DNA of 13,754 bases. Source: an uncultured Oscillospiraceae bacterium. Lineage in GTDB: Bacteria > Bacillota > Clostridia > Oscillospirales > Oscillospiraceae. Made by a program: the position numbers and the translations under genes. The stretch lies in the NCBI GenBank assembly GCA_934567115.1, contig CAKTJA010000022.1:1-13754 (forward strand). The letters are read 5' to 3'. Below, piece by piece: positions 6,228-13,381 of this stretch. The notes beneath the pieces were generated by a model. The model was not told the origin of the DNA and made no database searches. It saw only the letters and a program-made list of their open reading frames with translations. Position 1 is the first letter of the stretch; every line of letters starts with the position of its first letter.

Positions 6228-6761
6228 ATGACCTTCACGCAGCATTACGATTCGCCGCTGGGCGGCGTTCTGCTGGCAGCGGACGAGATCGGGCTGACCG
6301 GCCTGTGGTTCGACGGCGAAAAATACTTTGCCGACAATCTCCCCTCCGAGCACACGGAGCGGGAAACGCCTGCTCTCGCGGAAGCCCGGCGCTGGCTGGA
6401 CGTTTACTTTACCGGCAAAGAGCCTGATTTTCTGCCGCCGCTGCACCCCGTCGGCTCCGCGTTCCGGCAGTCGGTGTGGGACATTCTTTTGCAGATTCCC
6501 TACGGGAAGACCGCGACCTACGGCGGGATCGCACGGCAGCTCGCCAAAAAGACGGGGCTTCCCCGGATGTCCGCACAGGCGGTCGGCGGTGCGGTCGGGC
6601 ACAACGAGATTTCCGTCATCATTCCCTGTCACCGGGTCGTCGGCACGAACGGCAGTCTGACCGGGTACGCCGGCGGGATCGATAAGAAGCTAAAGCTGCT
6701 GGAGCTGGAGCATGCCGATATGACCGGATTTTTCGTGCCGAAGAAGGGCGCCGCGCTTTAA
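6228..6761 (+). CDS. ogt: Methylated-DNA--protein-cysteine S-methyltransferase
   Basis: A 177-residue DNA repair protein that removes alkyl groups from O6-alkylguanine or O4-alkylthymine by irreversible transfer to its own cysteine. The N-terminal ribonuclease-like domain (MTFTQHYDSPLGGVLLA...) spans about residues 1-75. The C-terminal DNA-binding domain carries FRQSVWDILLQIPYGKTATYG and the active-site loop IIPCHRVVG with nucleophile Cys134; the Arg finger region lies around LPRMSAQAVGGAVG. The usual Asn-Pro before the active-site strand is Asn-Glu here (N126-E127), a mild deviation. ATG 6228 is chosen with AGGTGA (6217-6222) 5 bases upstream; GTG 6219 would overlap that site. The 223 GC-rich bases upstream (6005-6227) show no clear promoter. 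An HD-domain gene follows 12 bases later, probably co-transcribed. Confidence 0.95.
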   Translation: MTFTQHYDSPLGGVLLAADEIGLTGLWFDGEKYFADNLPSEHTERETPALAEARRWLDVYFTGKEPDFLPPLHPVGSAFRQSVWDILLQIPYGKTATYGGIARQLAKKTGLPRMSAQAVGGAVGHNEISVIIPCHRVVGTNGSLTGYAGGIDKKLKLLELEHADMTGFFVPKKGAAL

Positions 6762-6773
6762 TGGAGGAGACTT

Positions 6774-7277
6774 ATGATCGTTGCGGCTGCGACACAGCGG
6801 ATGATCGAATTTTACAGGGGAAATATTCGTGATATCGACCATTTTCTCAAGGTCTGGGCGATGGCGAAAACGATTGGAGAGCTGGAGGGGCTGGACAGGC
6901 ACACGCAGGAAATTTTGGAGCTTGCCGCCGTGGTGCATGATATTTCCTGTCCGCTGTGCCGGGAAAAGTACGGCAATACCAACGGCAAAAATCAGGAGCT
7001 CGAGAGCCCGCCGCTGGTAGAGGCGTTTTTTGAGGGGCTGCCTGTCGGACGCGGCGATGTGGAACGCATCTCGTGGCTTGCGGCTCACCATCATACCTAC
7101 ACGGATATCAATGGTATCGACCACCGGATTTTGCTGGAAGCGGATTTTCTGGTCAACGCGGGCGAGAGCGGCTATGCGCGGCAGACGATCGAAAGTTTTC
7201 GGGAGCGCGTGTTTCGCACGGCTGCGGGTACGCGGCTGCTGGACGGCATGTACCTGAGGGCTGCGGACGGCGCGTGA
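6774..7277 (+). CDS. HD-domain phosphohydrolase-like protein
   Basis: A 167-residue soluble protein with the HD-superfamily metal-site order: His23 (DIDHFLKV), His55-Asp56 (AAVVHDIS), the His105-107 cluster (LAAHHHTYTD) and Asp124 (LLEADFLVNA). HD proteins hydrolyse phosphate esters of nucleotides or other small molecules, but the substrate cannot be told from sequence; there is no attached GGDEF, PAS or RelA domain. The start ATG 6774 has GGAGGAG about 4-5 bases upstream, and only 12 bases separate it from the ogt stop, so it probably shares the ogt transcript. A terminator lies about 80 bases downstream. The Cys-Pro-Leu-Cys motif after HD is unusual but is not known to me to have a role. 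Confidence 0.88.
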   Translation: MIVAAATQRMIEFYRGNIRDIDHFLKVWAMAKTIGELEGLDRHTQEILELAAVVHDISCPLCREKYGNTNGKNQELESPPLVEAFFEGLPVGRGDVERISWLAAHHHTYTDINGIDHRILLEADFLVNAGESGYARQTIESFRERVFRTAAGTRLLDGMYLRAADGA

Positions 7278-7355
7278 TATTCCGGGGCTTCCGCCTACGA
7301 AATATTGCTTTCAGGCGATTTGCGCCGGTACAGCACAGGACAAAACAAAGACTAT

Positions 7356-7387
7356 GGGGAAGAGCGGCGGCTCTCCCCTGTTTTTTT
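7356..7387 (+). terminator. Rho-independent terminator after the HD-domain gene
   Basis: GGGGAAGAGC (7356-7365), loop GGCG, GCTCTCCCC (7370-7378) with one bulged A, followed by TG and TTTTTTT (7381-7387). It separates the ogt/HD transcript from the next promoter, 12 bases further on. Confidence 0.88.
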
Positions 7388-7398
7388 AAAAAAGCCCA

Positions 7399-7427
7399 TT
7401 GACATTGGTACGAAATCGTACTATACT
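7399..7427 (+). promoter_or_regulatory. Sigma-A promoter of the marR/kinase/MATE operon
   Basis: Consensus TTGACA (7399-7404), an exact 17-base spacer and TATACT (7422-7427). This is the best promoter in the window, and it holds an operator in its spacer. Confidence 0.88.
7408..7421. promoter_or_regulatory. Perfect dyad inside the promoter spacer, probable MarR operator of copy 2
   Basis: GTACGA (7408-7413), AA, TCGTAC (7416-7421). The 14-base palindrome fills most of the spacer between -35 and -10, so a bound dimer would exclude RNA polymerase. The layout strongly suggests autorepression of the operon by the MarR protein it encodes. Confidence 0.75.
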
Positions 7428-7463
7428 CGTGCGGGTCTGAAATCATACCTGCGGAGGCGTTGT

Positions 7464-7901
7464 ATGAAAAGAAACGATGCCGATATGATGTATCGGGTGA
7501 ACTGCCTGGCCTCTGATCTGGACGCTCTGTATCACCAGGCAGCCCTGAAGCTGGGGCTGTCGGACAGCGTGATGTTTGTGCTGTATCTCGTCTATGAAAG
7601 GGACGGGAAATGCCCGCTCAACGCGATTTGCAGAGAGACCGGCATCAGCAAGCAGACGATTAATTCCGCGATCCGGAGGCTGGAAAAGGATGAGATCATT
7701 TACCTTGAGCAGAGCGGCGGCAGAGCGAAGACCGTATGCCTTACGGATGAGGGCCGGGAGTATGCGGACCGCACCGTCGCGCGGCTCTTTCGCGCGGAGC
7801 GCGGTGCCTTTGACGGGTGGGCGGAGGATGAGATCGAGCGGTATCTGCGCCTGATGGAAAAGTACAACGAGCATTTCCGCGGGCAGATCGAGAAAATGTG
7901 A
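7464..7901 (+). CDS. MarR-family transcriptional regulator (copy 2)
   Basis: A 145-residue winged-helix regulator. LSDSVMFVLYLVYERDGKCPLNAICRE precedes the recognition helix GISKQTINSAIRRLEKDEIIYL (read in two parts, ~55-78), and the wing SGGRAKTVCLTDEG follows; the dimerisation helices at both ends are complete. The start ATG 7464 has GGAGG (7453-7457) 6 bases upstream; the frame is open further upstream across the promoter and is not coding there. Copy 1 at 4798-5241 shares the KQTI recognition core, the GR-wing and the overall length, but identity is low enough to be old divergence. It is the first gene of an operon with a kinase-like protein (11 bases later) and a MATE pump, so it most likely represses the pump until an inducer appears. 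Confidence 0.92.
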   Translation: MKRNDADMMYRVNCLASDLDALYHQAALKLGLSDSVMFVLYLVYERDGKCPLNAICRETGISKQTINSAIRRLEKDEIIYLEQSGGRAKTVCLTDEGREYADRTVARLFRAERGAFDGWAEDEIERYLRLMEKYNEHFRGQIEKM

Positions 7902-7912
7902 GGAGGTCCGTT

Positions 7913-8533
7913 ATGAACATCATTACGATCAGCCGCGAGTTCGCCAGCGGCGGCAGAGAGCTTGGCAAGCGGCTTGCCGACCTGCTGGAATACGACTATT
8001 ACGACAGCGAGATCATTTCCGCCGTCGCGCGGGAGAGCGGGATGAACGCAAACTATGTTGCCAGCACGCTGGACAATCATGGATGGAAAAACCAGGCGAT
8101 CACCTTCCGGGGAACGCTGGCCTCTGCGGCCTATGTGCAGTCCTCCAAGGTGACGCTGCTGGTCGAGCAGAAGAAGGTTATTGAGGGCATCGCCGCGCTG
8201 GGTAAGGACTGCGTTATCGTCGGACGGAACGCGGACGTTATTCTGCGCGAATACCGCCCGTTCAACATCTTCGTCTGCGCCTCGAAGGAGGCCAAGGTGA
8301 AGCGCTGCATGGAAAGAGCGCCGGAGGGTGAAAAGCTGACGGAGCGGGAGCTGCTGCGCAGAATGAAAAAGATCGACGACGTGCGCTCGCAGACAAGGGA
8401 GATCATGTCCGGCTCGGCGTGGGGCCAGCGGGACGCTTACCATATCACCGTCAACACGACGGATTGGGAAATCAAGGAGCTGGTGCCGGCGGTCGCGGAT
8501 TTTGCGGCGCGCTGGTTTGGGAGAAGACAATGA
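7913..8533 (+). CDS. Cytidylate-kinase-like family protein
   Basis: A 206-residue protein of the Cytidylate_kin2-like family (PF13189 type). The P-loop is ISREFASGGRELGKRLA (residues ~6-22), followed by the YDSEIISAVARESG helix; CVIVGRNADVILRE (~102-115) and the WGQRDAYHITVN segment (~168-179) are the other family marks. The nucleotide-binding fold is therefore intact, unlike the truncated copy at 4397-4801. These proteins are related to nucleoside monophosphate kinases, but they are not the housekeeping Cmk, and their substrate is not established. The start ATG 7913 has AGGAGG (7901-7906) 6 bases upstream, the site overlapping the marR stop; GTG 7898 is rejected. Its TGA overlaps the ATG of the MATE gene by 4 bases, so translation is coupled. 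Confidence 0.88.
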   Translation: MNIITISREFASGGRELGKRLADLLEYDYYDSEIISAVARESGMNANYVASTLDNHGWKNQAITFRGTLASAAYVQSSKVTLLVEQKKVIEGIAALGKDCVIVGRNADVILREYRPFNIFVCASKEAKVKRCMERAPEGEKLTERELLRRMKKIDDVRSQTREIMSGSAWGQRDAYHITVNTTDWEIKELVPAVADFAARWFGRRQ

Positions 8534-9870
8534 AACAGCAGATTCAATTATCCGATCATTTTACTTACGGGCGGCTCATCCGCTTCACGCTTCCGTCCAT
8601 CGGCATGATGATCTTCACCTCGATCTACGGCGTGGTCGACGGTTTCTTTGTGTCGAACTTTGCGGGGAAAACGCCGTTTGCGGCGGTCAATCTGATCATG
8701 CCGTTTCTTATGATCCTGTCCACGGTGGGCTTAATGTTCGGCACCGGAGGCTCGGCGATCGTCGCCAAGACCTTCGGCGAGGGCGACAGAGAGAGGGGCA
8801 ACCGGTACTTCTCGCTGTTCGTCTATGTTTCGGCTGCGCTGGGCGTTCTGTTTGCCGTGCTCGGGATCGCTTTCATCCGCCCAATCGCCGCCCGCCTCGG
8901 TGCGGAGGGTGAGATGCTGGAGAACGCGGTGCTCTATGCCCGCATCATCCTGCTCGCGCTGCCGTTCAATGTGCTCCAGCTTCTGTTTCAGTCGTTCTGC
9001 GTCGCGGCGGAGCGGCCGAAGCTGGGGCTGACCGTCACCGTGCTGTCCGGCCTGACGAACATGGTTCTGGACGCGGTCCTTGTGATATTGCTGCCGCAGG
9101 AATACAAGCTGGCCGGCGCGGCGGCTGCGACCGCGCTGAGTCAGGTGGTCGGCGGCGCGGCGCCTCTGGCGTACTTCGGGCGGGAAAACAGCAGCATCCT
9201 CCGCCTTGGGAAGAGCCGGTTTGACGGGAAAGCGATTTTCAAAGCCTGCACCAACGGCTCGTCGGAGTTTATGAGCAACATCTCCATGAGCCTTGTCGGT
9301 ATGCTCTACAATATTCAGCTGCTCAAATACGCGGGAGAGGACGGCGTCGCCGCCTACGGCGTGATGATGTACGTCAGCATGATCTTCTCTGCGGCGTTCC
9401 TCGGCTATTCCATCGGCACCGCCCCCATCGTCGGCTATCACGACGGGGCGAAGAACTATGCGGAGCTGCAGGGTCTGCTTCGAAAGAGCCTTCTCATGAT
9501 CGGTGCGTTCGGCGTTGCGATGGTCGCCTCCGCCGAGCTGCTCGCCTCTCCGCTGGCGGGGATCTTTGTCGGGTACGACGCGGAGCTGATGCAGATGACG
9601 GTCTCGGGCTTCCGCATTTTCGCGCTGTCGTTCTTCTTTATGGGCTACGCCATCTACAGCTCCGGCTTTTTCACCGCGCTCAACGACGGCATAACCTCCG
9701 CAATCATTTCCTTCCTGCGGACGCTGGTCTTTCAGGTGGCCGCGGTCATATTTTTGCCGATGATCTGGGAGCTTGACGGCGTGTGGATCTCCATCGTGGT
9801 CGCAGAAGTCATGGCGGTGGTGTTCTCCGTGATCTTCCTCGTTGTGAAACGGAAAAAGTACCACTACTGA
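8530..9870 (+). CDS. MATE family efflux transporter
   Basis: A 446-residue multidrug and toxin extrusion antiporter with about 12 membrane helices in two related halves. The first half has FTLPSIGMMIFTSIYGVVDGFFVSNFAG (read in two parts), then AFAAVNLIMP-like and GTGGSAIVAKTFGEGD loops, typical of the MepA/NorM-type branch; the second half begins near residue 235 with a cytoplasmic linker and ACTNGSSEFMSNISMS. MATE pumps use Na+ or H+ gradients to export cationic drugs, dyes or natural metabolites. The start ATG 8530 overlaps the kinase stop (ATGA), with an upstream GGGAGAAGA serving as a weak ribosome site. As last gene in a MarR-controlled operon, it is the likely effector of the module. 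The substrate cannot be predicted. Confidence 0.95.
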   Translation: MKQQIQLSDHFTYGRLIRFTLPSIGMMIFTSIYGVVDGFFVSNFAGKTPFAAVNLIMPFLMILSTVGLMFGTGGSAIVAKTFGEGDRERGNRYFSLFVYVSAALGVLFAVLGIAFIRPIAARLGAEGEMLENAVLYARIILLALPFNVLQLLFQSFCVAAERPKLGLTVTVLSGLTNMVLDAVLVILLPQEYKLAGAAAATALSQVVGGAAPLAYFGRENSSILRLGKSRFDGKAIFKACTNGSSEFMSNISMSLVGMLYNIQLLKYAGEDGVAAYGVMMYVSMIFSAAFLGYSIGTAPIVGYHDGAKNYAELQGLLRKSLLMIGAFGVAMVASAELLASPLAGIFVGYDAELMQMTVSGFRIFALSFFFMGYAIYSSGFFTALNDGITSAIISFLRTLVFQVAAVIFLPMIWELDGVWISIVVAEVMAVVFSVIFLVVKRKKYHY

Positions 9871-9960
9871 TGGCATACGGCGCGGAACGTGTGGAAATTG
9901 TGTGGAAGTGTGAAATATAAACAGGTGTAAAAACAGTTTGATCGGCGCTTGCATGCGCAA

Positions 9961-9980
9961 GGCCGGCGTTGACCGGCTTT
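9961..9980 (+). terminator. Weak terminator-like hairpin after the MATE gene
   Basis: GCCGG (9962-9966), a 6-base loop and CCGGC (9973-9977), followed by only TTT. A second hairpin, CTTGC/GCAAG, sits just before it at 9948-9961. The T-run is short, so read-through into the methyltransferase gene is possible. A weak promoter-like pair, TGGAAA and TATAAA with 18-base spacing, lies at about 9890-9920. Confidence 0.35.
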
Positions 9981-10007
9981 CGTGCGCGGGCGCGGAAGGA
10001 GGGCGGC

Positions 10008-10835
10008 ATGCCGAATATTATTGAACTTGCGGATCTGTCCGCACCGGAGCTGGACGTTTACGCGCGGCTGACCGAGGCGCAGCTGCGCTGCCGTCTCGAA
10101 CCGGACAAGGGCGTTTTCATCGCGGAAAGCCCGAAGGTCATCGCCACGGCGCTTGACGCGGGGTATACGCCGCTCTCCTTTTTGATGGAGCGCGGACACA
10201 TCGAGGGCGACGCACGGACGCTTCTTGCGCGCTGCGGCGCGGTCCCCGTCTACACCGCCGAGCGCGCCGTGCTCAGGAGCCTGACCGGCTATGAGCTGAC
10301 GAGGGGCGTTTTATGCGCGATGCGCCGTCCCGCGCTCCCCCGGGTGGAGGAGGTCTGCGAGGGCGCGCGCCGTATCGCGGTGCTTGAGGGGATCGTCGAT
10401 CACACAAACGTCGGCGCGATCTTCCGCTCGGCTGCGGCGCTGGGGATCGACGCGGTGCTTGTAACGCCGACCTGCTGCGACCCGTTTTACCGCCGTGCCG
10501 TCCGCGTGAGCATGGGCACGGTGTTTCAGGTGCCGTGGACGCGCATCGGCGGCACGGCCTCCGACTGGCCGGACCGGGGCGTTGAGCAGCTGCGCGCGCT
10601 CGGATTTCGGACGGCCGCCATGGCGCTTTCGGACGACTCCGTGAGCGTTGAGGACGCGCGCCTCGCGGAGGAGCCGAGGCTTGCCATCGTGCTCGGCACG
10701 GAGGGGGACGGCCTCTCGCCGCGTACGATCGCCGCGTGCGATTACACGGTACGCATTCCGATGGCGCATGGGGTGGATTCACTCAACGTTGCGGCGGCGA
10801 GCGCGGTCGCGTTCTGGCAGCTGCGCGCACGGTGA
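10008..10835 (+). CDS. TrmH/SpoU-family RNA 2'-O-methyltransferase
   Basis: A 275-residue SPOUT methyltransferase. The N-terminal ~100 residues resemble the SpoU substrate-binding domain (LEPDKGVFIAESPKVI at ~30-45). The knotted catalytic domain follows with all three motifs: motif 1 DHTNVGAIFRSAAALG (131-146, Asn134 and catalytic Arg140), motif 2 IVLGTEGDGLS (227-237), and motif 3 RIPMAHGVDSLNVAAASAV (249-267). Such enzymes transfer a methyl group from S-adenosylmethionine to a ribose 2'-OH of 23S rRNA or tRNA; the exact target cannot be told. ATG 10008 is chosen because AAGGAGG (9996-10002) lies 5 bases upstream; the frame is open further upstream without a site. It probably stands alone, converging with pepD on the opposite strand. 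Confidence 0.93.
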   Translation: MPNIIELADLSAPELDVYARLTEAQLRCRLEPDKGVFIAESPKVIATALDAGYTPLSFLMERGHIEGDARTLLARCGAVPVYTAERAVLRSLTGYELTRGVLCAMRRPALPRVEEVCEGARRIAVLEGIVDHTNVGAIFRSAAALGIDAVLVTPTCCDPFYRRAVRVSMGTVFQVPWTRIGGTASDWPDRGVEQLRALGFRTAAMALSDDSVSVEDARLAEEPRLAIVLGTEGDGLSPRTIAACDYTVRIPMAHGVDSLNVAAASAVAFWQLRAR

Positions 10836-11133
10836 GCGGACGGGGGTCTCCCCTGCCGCCGCGCGGGAAAAGCGATTCGGAACGGGTCGCTGCCCTTCTG
10901 TGCGCGATTCGAACGGCGGTCCGCGAGTGGGAAATAAAGCGCGGGACCGGTACGGGAAAAGGCGGAAACGCAACGCGTCGCGTTAAGGCGTATGCGGGCT
11001 GTGAAAGCTGATGCTTTGCACGGAATGCGGATTTACGTCTGGCTTTTTATTATAAGCATGGGGAAAGTATAACGATTTTTACACAAGTAATTTATGCCGC
11101 TGAAAAATTTGTGGCGCAGAAAAAGTCAAAGGT

Positions 11134-11160
11134 AAAAAGCCGAGTGCCGTTGCGCTTTTT
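11134..11160 (+). terminator. Terminator-like hairpin in the intergenic region after the methyltransferase
   Basis: AAAAAGC (11134-11140) pairs with GCTTTTT (11154-11160) around a 13-base loop; the A- and T-runs within the stem would let it work on either strand. It lies 300 bases after the methyltransferase stop, inside an AT-rich island (about 11035-11225) unlike the neighbouring DNA. Bases 10836-11034 hold no gene I can support. Confidence 0.5.
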
Positions 11161-11203
11161 GACGGGATTTTGCAAAAAACGGCGATTTATTTGCGTAGAT
11201 CGT

Positions 11204-11302
11204 TAAAAACCTTGAAAATACAAAGGTCGGAAGCCGGACCGCATGGCCCGCTTCCGACTGAGCGACAGCGCCCCACAGCCGGTTATCGTCTGCGGGGCGC
11301 TG
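11204..11302 (-). terminator. Two tandem stem-loops ending the pepD transcript (probable)
   Basis: Reading from pepD, the first hairpin pairs 11294-11302 with 11266-11274 (CAGCGCCCC/GGGGCGCTG, plus an inner CAG/CTG). The second pairs 11250-11258 with 11226-11234 (GTCGGAAGC/GCTTCCGAC) and extends inward to GGACC/GGCCC around loop GCAT. On the minus strand the second hairpin runs into CCTTTGTATTTTC and then TTTTT by 11204. Large stems with a T-rich tail suit a terminator or a stabilising 3' end. They could also be an unrecognised structured RNA. Confidence 0.5.
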
Positions 11303-11372
11303 ATTGCATATAAAGGGGATAACTTGGATTTCGGCACAAGCCGGTCTGCCGCAGAGACGCTGCCGCGAATCG

Positions 11373-12821
11373 TCAGCGGCTGCGCTTGAGGATCTCGCAC
11401 ACGAGCGCGTAGACGCGCTCCGTGGACGGGACGTTCAGCCGCTCGCGCACGGAATGCACGTCGTGCAGCTCGGGGCCGAGGGAGACGGCGTCGAGCCCCG
11501 GTATTTTTTCGATGAAAAGGCCGCACTCCAGACCGCCGTGGGTCGCCTCGATCTTCCCTTCCTGTCCGCTCACGTCGCGGTAGGCGGAGAGCACCAGCTC
11601 GCGAAGCTCGGACTTGCGCGCATACTGCCAGCCGGGATACGCGCTGCGCTCACTCACCGTTCCGCCGGCAAGCTCCGCGACGGCGCGCACGCGACGCACC
11701 AGCATCTCCTTCTGCGAGGCGATGCACGAGCGGATGCAGAAATTGGCGTGCAGCCCGTCCGCCTCCAGCCGCAGAACGCCGAGGTTGAGCGAGGTCTGCA
11801 CCAGACCGGGGAAGTCGGCGCTCATTTCCTGCACGCCCTGCGGCATCGCAAGCAGAGCGTGCAGCAGGACGGAGCTGCGCTGCGCGCTGACGGCCTCGCC
11901 GACGGCGCACGGCTCACAGCAGAGCGCGACGTCGGCGTCGCAGCCGGCGTACTCGTTTTTCAGCGTTGCGTCAAATTCGCGGATGAAACGCTCGAAGTCC
12001 GCCTCCCGTCCGGCGGGGACGGCGACCCTCGCCTCGCAGCGGGAGCAGATGACGTTGTCAAACTTGCCGCCGTTTACCGCCGCGAGACGAAGCCCGGGAA
12101 CGCGCGCCATCGCGGTGCAGAGCGTGCGCCCCATCAGGGCGTTGGCGCTGCCGCGGCCCTTGTCGATGTCGCCGCCGGAGTGGCCGCCCTGCAATCCGGA
12201 GAGCGTCACGCTGTATCCGCTTTCACCGTGCAAAGCCTCGAGCGCGGCGGGCAGCAGACAGTCCGCGCGCACGCCGCCGGCGCACGACACGGTGAACACG
12301 CCCTCGATCTCCGAATCGAGGTTGAGCAGCTTCTTTCCCTTGAGATCGGAGCAGTCGAGCGCGAACGCGCCGTCCATGCCGACCTCCTCATCCACGGTGA
12401 ACACCGCTTCGAGCGGCGGGTGCGGCAGCGTGTCGTCGGCAAGAATGGCAAGGATCATCGCCACCGCGATGCCGTTGTCGCCGCCGAGAGAGGTCTTTTC
12501 CGCCCAGACCCACTCGCCGTCGGTCGCAAGGTCGAGCCCCTCCTTCGCCATGTCCTTTGCACAGTCGTCCGTCTTCGCGCACACCATGTCGATGTGCCCC
12601 TGAAGAATGACCGGCGCGGCCTGCTCATAGCCGGCGGACGCGTCCTTCCAGATCACGACGTTGTTGCACGGCTCCTGACGGTATTTCAGGCCAAGCTCCT
12701 TCGCAAAGCCGACGCACAGGTCGCTGATCTGCTTCGTGTTGCCGCTGCCGTGCGGCACGGAGCAGAGCTTTTCAAAATACTCAAACACCTTGCCGGGCTT
12801 GAGCGTGGATAAAACAGCCAT
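11373..12821 (-). CDS. pepD: Aminoacyl-histidine (beta-Ala-His) dipeptidase, M20 family
   Basis: A 482-residue cytosolic metallo-dipeptidase that cleaves carnosine-type and other Xaa-His dipeptides. The di-zinc ligands follow the M20/PepD pattern: His76 (QGHIDMV, with Asp78), bridging Asp115 (LGGDNGIAVAM), catalytic Glu145 and ligand Glu146 (VDEEVGMDGA), Asp169 (LNLDSE) and C-terminal His456 (HDVHSVRE). The lid domain spans about 190-390, with GLQGGHSGGDI at 209-220. Length and motif spacing match the family. The start ATG 12821 has GGAGG (12833-12829) 7 bases upstream. It lies 68 bases behind the small membrane protein gene, with a long hairpin between them. That hairpin lacks a T-run on this strand, so co-transcription remains possible. 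The + strand is also open across most of this gene for compositional reasons only. Confidence 0.95.
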   Translation of the reverse strand: MAVLSTLKPGKVFEYFEKLCSVPHGSGNTKQISDLCVGFAKELGLKYRQEPCNNVVIWKDASAGYEQAAPVILQGHIDMVCAKTDDCAKDMAKEGLDLATDGEWVWAEKTSLGGDNGIAVAMILAILADDTLPHPPLEAVFTVDEEVGMDGAFALDCSDLKGKKLLNLDSEIEGVFTVSCAGGVRADCLLPAALEALHGESGYSVTLSGLQGGHSGGDIDKGRGSANALMGRTLCTAMARVPGLRLAAVNGGKFDNVICSRCEARVAVPAGREADFERFIREFDATLKNEYAGCDADVALCCEPCAVGEAVSAQRSSVLLHALLAMPQGVQEMSADFPGLVQTSLNLGVLRLEADGLHANFCIRSCIASQKEMLVRRVRAVAELAGGTVSERSAYPGWQYARKSELRELVLSAYRDVSGQEGKIEATHGGLECGLFIEKIPGLDAVSLGPELHDVHSVRERLNVPSTERVYALVCEILKRSR

Positions 12822-12846
12822 CGTTGTTCCTCCTTTTTTCTGTCAG

Positions 12847-12885
12847 CACAGCCCATGCCGGAGCATGGGCTGTGGCGTGTTTTTT
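12847..12885 (+). terminator. Perfect 12-bp hairpin with T-run on the strand opposite to its neighbours
   Basis: CACAGCCCATGC (12847-12858), loop CGGA, GCATGGGCTGTG (12863-12874), then GCGTG and TTTTTT (12880-12885) on the plus strand. All flanking genes are on the minus strand, where the hairpin is followed by CTGACAGAAAAAAGG instead. It may end antisense transcripts entering from pepD, or act as an RNA structure between two minus-strand genes. Confidence 0.55.
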
Positions 12886-12889
12886 CAAA

Positions 12890-13381
12890 TCATTCGAGCG
12901 GCAGTTCGTCGCCCATTGCCGTATCGTCCATGCCGAAGTCGTCGTCGGAGGGGATCTCCTCCTCGACCGGCTCCGTGTCGGGAGTGGGGATAAATTCGGA
13001 GAGGTAGGCCTCCTCCGGAAGTCCCGCAAGATAGCCCGGCAGATTGATGATGATGCCGTCCATGTTTTTCGGAAGCTTCAGCGTATAGGTCTCGACCGTT
13101 TCGCTTCCGCCCTTCTCCTGCGTGATCTCAAGCGTCATGGTGAGCTTCTGACCGATGCAGGTCGTGCCGCCGCGCTCACGGTCATAGAGCTTGGCGATCT
13201 GCTCGCCGTCTACCGTGACGACGACCTTATAGGGCGTATCGTAGGTCTGACCGCCGTACTCGAGCTTTTTGTTGTCCAGATATACGGTGTGCCCGCGCCC
13301 GATGACGGACATCCAGAAGCCGAGAGCGATCAGCACGGCGACCGCCGCAATGCGGATCACAAGGGTGCGCTTCGATTTCAT
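12890..13381 (-). CDS. Membrane-anchored small protein beside ABC permease (possibly DUF6672 family)
   Basis: A 163-residue protein with a short basic N-terminus (MKSKR) and one hydrophobic helix at about residues 8-26 (VIRIAAVAVLIALGFWMSV). This is an uncleaved anchor or signal segment with no lipobox cysteine, so the rest is predicted to lie outside the cytoplasm. The middle part (30-130) is beta-rich, with GHTVYLDNKKLEYGGQTY and LTMTLEITQEKG. The last ~30 residues are strongly acidic. Its ATG overlaps the TGA of the permease gene by 4 bases, so it is translationally coupled to an ABC transporter and probably works with it. I recall a family named DUF6672 with this size and context, but cannot verify the match; the function is unknown. 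A role in assembling or tuning the permease is only inference. Confidence 0.8.
   Translation of the reverse strand: MKSKRTLVIRIAAVAVLIALGFWMSVIGRGHTVYLDNKKLEYGGQTYDTPYKVVVTVDGEQIAKLYDRERGGTTCIGQKLTMTLEITQEKGGSETVETYTLKLPKNMDGIIINLPGYLAGLPEEAYLSEFIPTPDTEPVEEEIPSDDDFGMDDTAMGDELPLE

Noticed and set aside
4397..8533. Recent duplication or inversion of the MarR/kinase pair
   Set aside because: The two regulators and two kinase-like proteins share only family-level motifs; no long stretches of similar DNA are visible between the copies.
8731..9960. A 409-codon open frame on the minus strand opposite the MATE gene
   Set aside because: His/Arg/Asp-rich translation without motifs, no ribosome site, and a clear MATE protein on the other strand.
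11304..12812. A 502-codon open frame on the plus strand opposite pepD
   Set aside because: It is antisense to a gene with all M20 catalytic residues, has low-complexity Arg/Ala/His-rich translation, and has no family features. Open antisense frames are expected in GC-rich DNA.
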